DNA from: Trema orientale
Taxonomy: Eukaryota; Streptophyta; Magnoliopsida; Rosales; Cannabaceae
Direction of reading: 5' to 3'
Length of the DNA: 64,000 bases
Assembly: GCA_002914845.1 (NCBI GenBank)
Contig: JXTC01000010.1
Coordinates: 2,156,392-2,220,391 of the forward strand
Shown here: in pieces, positions 56,833-64,000 of the stretch
Position numbering within the stretch: the first letter of the stretch is position 1
How the letters are laid out: every line of letters begins with the position of its first letter
Translations under genes and position numbers: made by a program
The notes under the pieces: generated by a model
What the model saw: the letters and a program-made list of their open reading frames with translations, nothing else
What the model was told of the DNA's origin: nothing
The model's database searches: none

Positions 56833-58464
56833 ATGAAGTCCTTAAAAATCTCGTCAATCTTTCTCCGTATTGTCGTTTTCCTTCTCTCATTTTCATGTGA
56901 AGCTTCAGCTCACATTCATCATGACTTCCTCCACTGCCTCTCCCTCCATTTCTCAAACTCCACCACCATAGCTAAACTCGTCTACACCCAAAACGATCCG
57001 TCGTATTTCTCTGTGTTGAATTCCTCTATCATGAACCTCCACTTCGCTTCTCCTTTGACCCCTAAACCCCTCGCTATCGTCACACCATTTCATGCCTCCC
57101 AAGTCCAAGCCATTATTAAGTGCTCCAAGAAACATGCATTGCAAATCAGAACTCGAAGCGGCGGCCATGACTCCTACGGTCTCTCCTACTTGTCCGATGT
57201 CCCTTTTGTCGTAATTGATCTGAGAAATCTTCGTTCTATCAGAGTGAATATAAATAAGAAGACTGCTTGGGTTCAGGCAGGAGCTACCCTTGGAGAAGTT
57301 TATTATAGAATCTCCGAGAAGAGTGGAAAACTCGGCTTTCCTGCGGGTGATTGTTATACCGTAGGCGTTGGTGGGCACTTTGGTGGAGGCGGCTATGGAG
57401 TTTTGATCCGAAAATATGGCATGGCAGCTGATCACATTGTTGACGCTCACTTAGTCAATGTTGACGGAAGAGTTCTTGATCGAAAATCAATGGGAGAAGA
57501 TCTGTTTTGGGCTATAAGGGGTGGTGGAGCAGCGAGCTTCGGAGTTGTTCTCGCTTGGAAGATCAAGTTGCTTGATGTTTCATCAAAAGTTACTATGTTC
57601 AATGTCCAAAGGGACTTTGAACTAAATTCAACCAAGAATCTCGTTCACCGATGGCAATATGTGGCTGATAAATTGGATAAAGATTTGTTAATCTATGTCA
57701 GGTTGCAAACTGCGAATTCGGCTCAAGGGAACAAGAAAACAATACAAGCTGTCTTCATTTCTCTGTTCCTTGGTGGAGTGGATAAGCTCCTTCCCTTGAT
57801 AGAAAAGAGCTTCCCTGAGTTGGGATTGGTGAGAAAAGATTGCACCGAAATGAGTTGGATTCAATCTATGCTCTTTATCAATGGATTCCCAACTGGTTCT
57901 TCTACGAGAGTTCTACTTAATAGGACGCAGTCAGTAATGTTCTCCTTCGAAGCAAAAGCTGATTATGTCAAGGAGCCTATTCCGGAAGATGTAATGGTGA
58001 AGATGGCGGAAAGATTATATCGAGAAGACGTGGGAGCGGCATTCCTTCAGATGTTTCCTTACGGAGGAAGAATGAGTGAGATTTCGGAATCTGAAATTCC
58101 ATTCCCACATCGAGCCGGAAATCTCTATGAACTAAATTACCTTGTGCAGTGGAAAGAAAAGTGGAATGTTAGAGAAACCGAAAGACATACGAATTGGATA
58201 AGAAGTGCTTTCACTTACATGACTCCCTACGTCTCCAAAAATCCAAGACAAGCATATTTCAACTTTAGGGACCTTGATATAGGAAGAAATAACTATAATG
58301 GCAGCACAAGTTACGCACAGGCAAGGATTTGGGGCACCAAGTATTTCAAGAACAACTTCAAGAGATTGGTTCGTGTCAAAACTAGGGTTGATCCTACTAA
58401 TTTCTTTAGGAATGAACAGAGCATCCCACCTCTTCCGTCATCGTGGAAATCAAGAGGTGACTAG
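56833..58464 (+). CDS. BBE-like FAD-linked oxidoreductase, gene 5, with Tyr-to-Phe at the presumed catalytic base
   Basis: Intronless gene for 543 residues from the ATG at 56833, chosen because it starts a normal signal peptide (1-26, ending ASA) and lies 64 bases after a TATA box. Flavin anchors are kept: His112 (RSGGHDSYGLSY) and Cys174 ([16 protein letters not shown], with Gly in place of the usual Ser). Disulfide pair Cys35 and Cys97. The motif LNYRDLD of the family reads FNFRDLD here: Phe478 (codon ttt) replaces the Tyr equivalent to Tyr484 of THCA synthase. The positions of THCA synthase His292 and Tyr417 are Arg290 and Phe409. The C-terminus is the normal SIPPLPSSW. The frame is fully intact, so a changed reaction, or loss of the Tyr-dependent step, is more likely than simple decay. 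The substrate is unknown. Confidence 0.94.
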   Translation: MKSLKISSIFLRIVVFLLSFSCEASAHIHHDFLHCLSLHFSNSTTIAKLVYTQNDPSYFSVLNSSIMNLHFASPLTPKPLAIVTPFHASQVQAIIKCSKKHALQIRTRSGGHDSYGLSYLSDVPFVVIDLRNLRSIRVNINKKTAWVQAGATLGEVYYRISEKSGKLGFPAGDCYTVGVGGHFGGGGYGVLIRKYGMAADHIVDAHLVNVDGRVLDRKSMGEDLFWAIRGGGAASFGVVLAWKIKLLDVSSKVTMFNVQRDFELNSTKNLVHRWQYVADKLDKDLLIYVRLQTANSAQGNKKTIQAVFISLFLGGVDKLLPLIEKSFPELGLVRKDCTEMSWIQSMLFINGFPTGSSTRVLLNRTQSVMFSFEAKADYVKEPIPEDVMVKMAERLYREDVGAAFLQMFPYGGRMSEISESEIPFPHRAGNLYELNYLVQWKEKWNVRETERHTNWIRSAFTYMTPYVSKNPRQAYFNFRDLDIGRNNYNGSTSYAQARIWGTKYFKNNFKRLVRVKTRVDPTNFFRNEQSIPPLPSSWKSRGD

Positions 58465-60391
58465 AGATTGCTCTTGTCAAAGGAATATTCATTGCGCGCA
58501 TCTTCTTGTTGGTTCTATACACATGACATTAAAATACATTTTGAATATAAGGGCACGATAGTACGTAATTTAAAAAAATTCCGTGGCTGCACTTTCTACG
58601 CAAATAGAAATCGTGAATAGATAAAGAATAATATTAATATCACCTGGGTCTTCAACCTTTACCTGTACTATATAGGTCTTTTTTTGATTTATGTTTTTTT
58701 ATATTTTTTTTATTTTTAATAAGTAATCATTCTTACATCTAGTAACACTTCCTTCTTTTACGACTTCAATAAAAATGGCTGGTACATGTCACGGTGCACT
58801 TGTTACATATTGACACAAGGCAGCGATAATCGGTGGAAACAAAATATATACAAATACATGGATAATAGTATGGATTGTCATTTTGGCTACTTAATCCTAA
58901 ATAAAATAATTTCCTTGCTCCAATGGACTTGTAATTAATTAGAATAACGGCAATGAGATTACCAACAGGAGCCCTAATAGAATAGTAGTATAGATTGTTA
59001 AGATTTTTACTTTCACCAACAAGGAATATTCCGAAGAGGATAATGTAACGCAAAATGACATTACAAAGGATATGTAATGCTATGAAGTATGAACATAATT
59101 TGTACGACAGATCATTTGCTCATTAAGACTCAACTGGAACTGGGAAACAGACAGAGATTTTAATTACCAGTGAAAATTCAGTAATAGAATTGTAAACATG
59201 CTCAAATAATTCAACTAATGGCAATTTGATGTGAGTACCAATCTATTTTGAATATAAAAGCTTAAACTCTGGAGATATATTTATTAAAATTTAGGAACTC
59301 AACCGCATTCCAATTAAGACAAAAAGAAAAGAAAATAAAAAATGAAATGAAATTAGAAATAAGAATCAGCAGCAATAATCTGAGATACGATAAAAAAAAT
59401 TGACAACTGAATTAATACACTTATAGAATATAAGAAAACCAAACGTTGACGCAATTCCTAATTATTGATTTACCAATTTTTGAACACACTCGCTAGTCTT
59501 CTTTTAGCTAATTATGGTGGTCCTTGTTACTATATTACTAGAAATGGAAGTAAGGTAGTCCACGTTTTAGAAGGCTCTATTCCTAAAGAAAAAAAAAAAA
59601 GAAAAAAGAAAAAATTTGTACCACGTCGCAGTTGTTTTTTTTTTTCTTCAAGTACATTTAAGGTTAATTTAGAATTTTGGGTTGGTCATTCTCTGTCATA
59701 GACTAAGACATACCAAACCTTCCAAGCCAAAAATAATATATATATATATAATAATAACATAAAAAACAAAAATGAAAAATAAAAAGAAACATAAAAATAA
59801 AAACATGAAAACAAGGGCACGCCTACCATTCGTGTGCTTAGATTGAACCAGCCAGAGCCTGTGCACTTAGATTGGTTTTTCAAAGGCTACGGGCGAAAAT
59901 TTTTAAATTTGAGATTAATTGTTTAATATAAAAGTGAAATTGTTTAATATAAAAATGAAATTGTTTTAATGTCCATGAGTCATATCTTCATTACGGTCAT
60001 TGACTCAACTTAGTTTTTCACTTGTTCTCCTCAAATTAGACGACACATTGGCAAGGCCATGAAGCCTATTTATTTAATTTTTTTAATTGATTTGCAACTT
60101 ACTTAGGACGATTATTTTTAGGAATAATTATGTGTAGTAAAAAGTTTAAGACAAATTTTTTTATCTCAAATATAAGAAATAATTCTTTTGATAGAACAAA
60201 ACCCCTGATATGAAAAGAGACAAACAAATATATATGGCTTTAGATAATAAAACCTTGATTATTCTCACACACCGTACACACTGGATAGAAATTAATTGTT
60301 GAGGTATCAACTAATTGTGCGTTAAGACATAAGATATCAAAATCTAATTCAGTTAGAATTAGGTTTTCATAGTAACGATACAGTTTGACTT

Positions 60392-60430
<39 letters not shown>

Positions 60431-61208
60431 TCATATGAAGACATTTCAATAGAGAAACCTGTATGTAGGATCTTCTGCGGTCTGGAAAGTTGATTTTAAT
60501 CCTATATTTAACTATGTCTGAGAGTATAATAACGAAACAAATGAAGGTTTCCATAAAAGATAATGGATGAAACCAATAACGCAAGAAAAGAAGCCAATTT
60601 AGCCATTTTCAAAACCATCATATTGTCTATCGCTTTCAAGTAAACCTAATTTTAGTTTGTTAGCTAATTTCCTCTAAACATAAAACTCTAGTTAAGTATA
60701 TATAGATAATTCTTCTGCTTATTAATGTAATGTGATATATATAGCTTTACGTTAGTGAATAACCCTGAAACAAACAATATAAATTTAAGGGATATTATCA
60801 TTTTTATACTTTATATTTTGACACCTTGTTCAATTTATAACACAAGATATAAATTAAACAAAATATCAAAATACAAAGTATAAAATTAATACTATCCTGT
60901 AAATTTAAACTTAAGGAATACGGTGCGAAATATATTAAAGACCACAAATAAGCACAAAAGCCAAGGAGTTTAATTTCTCCATATCTGTATTTAATGTGTA
61001 ATTGGTAATTTGCTTTTCTTCATAATTTTTTTTTTAAACATTTATTTGTTTTGTGAGACTCTGAGATTGGAAGCTTGTTCCAAGTAACGTGTAGCGTTCA
61101 AGTGTCCCAGTTTTTGCGAGCAAATCATATTGCATAGTTGGTAAGTTTGGGACTGGCTACAATTATTGTCATTTTTTGTTTGATTTCGCTTCTCTCGATA
61201 TCCAAAGG
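58465..61208. other. Gene-free region downstream of BBE-like gene 5
   Basis: No gene. An AATAAA at 58768-58773 is a possible but distant polyadenylation signal. There are TA microsatellites at about 59738-59750 and 60398-60422. Confidence 0.45.
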
Positions 61209-61221
61209 CACTTAATATTCT

Positions 61222-61334
61222 TTTTTTTTTTTTCAATACAATATTATAAATTAGTGGGGTGTGGAGAGGAGGATGGGGATCCAACCTCACTCCCCTTGCT
61301 TCTAAGCTTGCCACACGAGCTACTTCTCCTAGGT
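61222..61334 (-). mobile_element. Short SINE-like retroposon
   Basis: 113 bases ending, on the minus strand, in a poly-A tail (T-run from 61222). It is flanked by cacttaatattct (61209-61221) and cacctaatattct (61335-61347), differing at one of 13 positions. On the minus strand a tagctcgtgtggcaag segment followed by gaggttggatccc suggests tRNA-type A and B boxes. It is similar in size and tail to 2167-2280. Confidence 0.75.
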
Positions 61335-61347
61335 CACCTAATATTCT

Positions 61348-62085
61348 CTATTACTCGGAATTTTCAATTGAGAAAGACAAAATTTAGAGTTTTAATTAAT
61401 TTTCTACGAAAATTTAAGTTTGATGGATGTATGTAGACAAAGTCAATCCAGAATTAATCATTAACAACTTATTATAGTATTCTTATTATTTTTTATAGTG
61501 CTATCTATACTAAGAGATAAGGCATCACCAATCACTCATAACTATGGTATATCTACTGGCAACAAACTATTTATAACCTCTTTTTCCTTCAGCTCCTAAT
61601 ATGATCTGTTAGTTATTATAAACATAGAAACATATAAAAGTTATGAGTCCTTTCTCTCCTCCATATAAGATAGACAATGCTATCAACATTGAAGAGACGC
61701 CTTAATGAATGTGACGGGTAACGATGATGTAAGGTATGCATAATGATCCTAGCTATTGTTATGGCTAGATAGATGCCTGAATGAACTTGACGGGTAACGA
61801 TAATGTAAGGTATGCATAATGATCTAGCTATCGTTATGGCTCGCTCGAGGAGAGCCATGAGATATGTTGAAGAACCTTTGTAAGCACCATATGTAGACTG
61901 AATAGTCTGCATAAGTTTAGAGGCCAGAATAAGAGATATTCAGTAAGCAAATAAAAGTTTTTCTAAATGGCATGATCATGTCTCAAGTACATTTAATTTA
62001 TTGAGTAACAATTCATGCATTAATGCTTTCCTTAGTTAGTCTTGTGTTACATGGGAGGTACCAACTTAATGGATTTGTTCATTTG
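61348..62085. other. Gene-free spacer with a short tandem duplication
   Basis: About 61700-61760 and 61771-61835 repeat the phrase ttgacgggtaacgat(a/g)atgtaaggtatgc-type sequence followed by ataatgatc and a gctat(t/c)gttatggct. This is a two-copy tandem duplication of about 70 bases. No gene is seen. Confidence 0.55.
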
Positions 62086-63647
62086 TGTAAAACCCCTTAA
62101 TTTTGAAAGGGCACTCTGGTCTTTTGACCATTAAAAATTTAATAATAATAAAATAAAAAATCGAATTTTGGGTTTAAATGAAATAAAAGAATGAAATTAG
62201 GGGCTATTTTGCAATTTTTAAGGATTTAATTGAAAACAATTTGAGACATTGTGGGTTAAAATATAATTTTAAAAGAACTGGGCAGCCCATTAAATAGGTG
62301 TCACGTGCCCCCTAGCTCACTCTCTCTTAGCTCTCTCCCAATCTCTCTCTCTCTCTCTCGAAAATCAAGCCAAGAACGCCGAACACCAGCGAACCTCCGA
62401 AGAAGCCCTTCTCAGTGTTGTTAAGCATTGCCACCGGTCGGAAACGAAAGCCCAGCTCTAGACAAACCTTGTGCCACCGGTCTTATGGCCCAAAACCATC
62501 CCATTCGCCATCAGTGATGCCAAGTAGCCGCGACTATTATTCCGACGCCAGCGAGTTTTCTGACAATGTTTCACCGTAAAATTGGTCGGGTTCGATTTGT
62601 CTCTTCACGATCTTTCACGTGGTATATATATTTAAACTCGAATTTCCTCGGATTCAATTTCACCATTTTTGATAGTTTTTGAATTATTTTAGTTTGTGTA
62701 TAGATTTTTCAATTCAACCGTTAGATCGTCAAAAAAACCTCATAATTGTGATATACTCATCAAAACATGAATTTTGAGATACATATTGACTATGTTTGAT
62801 GATCGGCAAGAAAAACAAAATTTGACGACTCCAGTTTGCCTCATTTTATGTATCGTGGGTCTTGGTACAGCTCGAGCCCAAATCGGTCAAGTTATATATC
62901 TAACCTAGCTAATTTGAGTGCAAGGAATGTAGTAGACATGTTTGTTTCTCTATTTGAGGCTCTATTGGGAAGACGACATTTCAAAGTGGACTATCGAGGG
63001 TTCGAAAACGACCCATGACCCTCAGAACAACTGCCATATGGCGTCAAATGCTCTCGCTAACACCGTGGCATTATTTAGTCACTGACTGAGGTAGGGATTC
63101 GATTACTTGACCTTTGAATTAGTTTAATTTTGATTTTTATATATTTCGAATTAATATGGAATTTCGTGATAGAATTTATAAAAATATAATTTATACCTAT
63201 TTTGGCATGAATTGATATTTAAATTGCATGAGAGACAGGTCACACTAGTTGTCATGCCAAATTATCGTGTTTTGTAACTATTTTCTGCAGGAATTGGATT
63301 TTTTTGGTTTTGAAGAAAACAACTGTTGTGCTACTGAAATTTTTATAAAATCCAATTTGAATAAGAATTTAGTTTTGAGAACTGAACTTGGTTAATCAAA
63401 AATACTACATGGTCTATTTTATGATTTTGTAGAAAATAGTGCATATTCTTATTCCTATCATACATATAGCATTGCATGTATTCATTGCACCTACGCAGCC
63501 GATAGACTTACGGTACCCTGTTCAGGGTGCTCAGACTTACGGTACTCCTTTCAAGATGCTGGACTTATAGTACCCTACTTAGGATACTCGGACTATATAT
63601 CATAGTCACGGTTACCAACTCAGATGACTTGGATACAGTACACATGT
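62086..63647 (+). repeat. Long LTR-like repeat R2, copy C
   Basis: It starts TGTAAAACCCC and contains the tctaacctagctaatttgag segment (about 62900) and the gtagggattcgattacttga phrase (about 63090) shared with copy B (taagggttcaattacttgg at about 54338). Its 3' part is interrupted by a second CACTA element. A CT-rich run (tctctctctctctctc) at about 62344 and a G/C-richer leader follow the start. Confidence 0.5.
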
Positions 63648-64000
63648 CACTACAAGAAAAGGTGCCTATGGCGGCGACAAATGTCGTCATTATAGGGAAA
63701 AAAGTCGTCGCTATAGATATATAGCGACGACATTGTCGTCGTAAATCTGTCGTCGGTATAGATCCGTCGGTATAGAGCTATAAAACGACGACAACCGTGT
63801 CGTCAGCATAGTTAACTATAGCGACTACAAAGTCGTCGCTAAAACCTCGTCGTAGGATGACTAAAAACGACGATAGTGGTCGTCGTTACGTTTTAGCGAC
63901 GACATATGTCGTCGCTATAGGTATATATTTTTTAAAAAATAAATACTTAAATTTAGTTATAGCGACGACATTTATCGTCGCTATAGGTATATATTTTTTA
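63648..64000 (+). mobile_element. Start of a second CACTA element (truncated by window end)
   Basis: It begins CACTACAAGAAAA, a common terminus of plant CACTA transposons. This is followed by many copies of a gtcgtcgctata / tatagcgacgac subterminal unit in both orientations through to the last base. The other end and any transposase are outside the window. Confidence 0.88.

Noticed and set aside
60398..60422. TA microsatellites as regulatory or origin elements
   Set aside because: Simple TA repeats are common in such DNA and nothing ties these to a function.
1..64000. CRISPR arrays, bacterial operons, tRNA or rRNA genes
   Set aside because: No regular spaced repeats, ribosome-binding sites or operon layout, and no cloverleaf genes were found. 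The tRNA-like boxes seen belong to SINEs, and the sequence is plainly plant nuclear DNA.

Overview
This is a plant nuclear window. It is AT-rich, dense in nested transposable elements, and has very few genes. Its only convincing host genes are four intact, intronless berberine-bridge-enzyme-like (BBE-like) flavoprotein oxidase genes, plus one wrecked copy. Their motifs and numbering (bicovalent FAD His and Cys, a Tyr in an NYRDLD motif, the SIPPLP end) are very close to the cannabinoid-synthase-like branch of the family. That suggests a rosid of the order Rosales, plausibly Cannabaceae or a close relative; this is inference from recalled family features, not a database match.

Layout: 1-3602 is gene-free DNA with a SINE. 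BBE-like gene 1 is at 3903-5561 (+), with a Mutator-type MITE just upstream. A decayed Ty1/copia element fills 7643-14813, and inside it lies a three-LTR miniature retroelement (12497-13207). A long LTR-like repeat (17089 to about 27700) is split by an 8.5 kb CACTA transposon (18725-27206) that carries transposase remnants and a Ulp1-like protease segment and contains a 318-base assembly gap. BBE-like gene 2 is at 29279-31036 (+). A copia 3' end (about 32658-34175) abuts the broken BBE-like copy (34176-35107). 35380-40290 holds a minus-strand copia fragment and a Ty3-like gag-bearing element.

A 3 kb hAT-like element (41288-44306) holds nested MITEs. A SINE with perfect 16-base target duplications follows at 44611-44798. 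BBE-like gene 4 is at 45864-47486 (-). 47560-56650 is gene-free and holds a PIF/Harbinger MITE, a SINE and a second copy of the long repeat. BBE-like gene 5 is at 56833-58464 (+). The tail holds another SINE, a third copy of the long repeat, and the start of a second CACTA element running off the end.

How it fits together: the BBE-like genes look like a tandemly expanded family of secreted FAD-linked oxidases, drifting apart by changes in catalytic residues, promoter rearrangement, C-terminal readthrough and pseudogenisation, with transposons as the main force reshaping the locus. No bacterial-type system, CRISPR array, tRNA or rRNA gene was recognised. The features most worth follow-up are the Tyr-to-Phe change at the presumed catalytic base of gene 5, the frameshifted tail of gene 2, the copia/BBE junction, and several insertions datable from intact target duplications.
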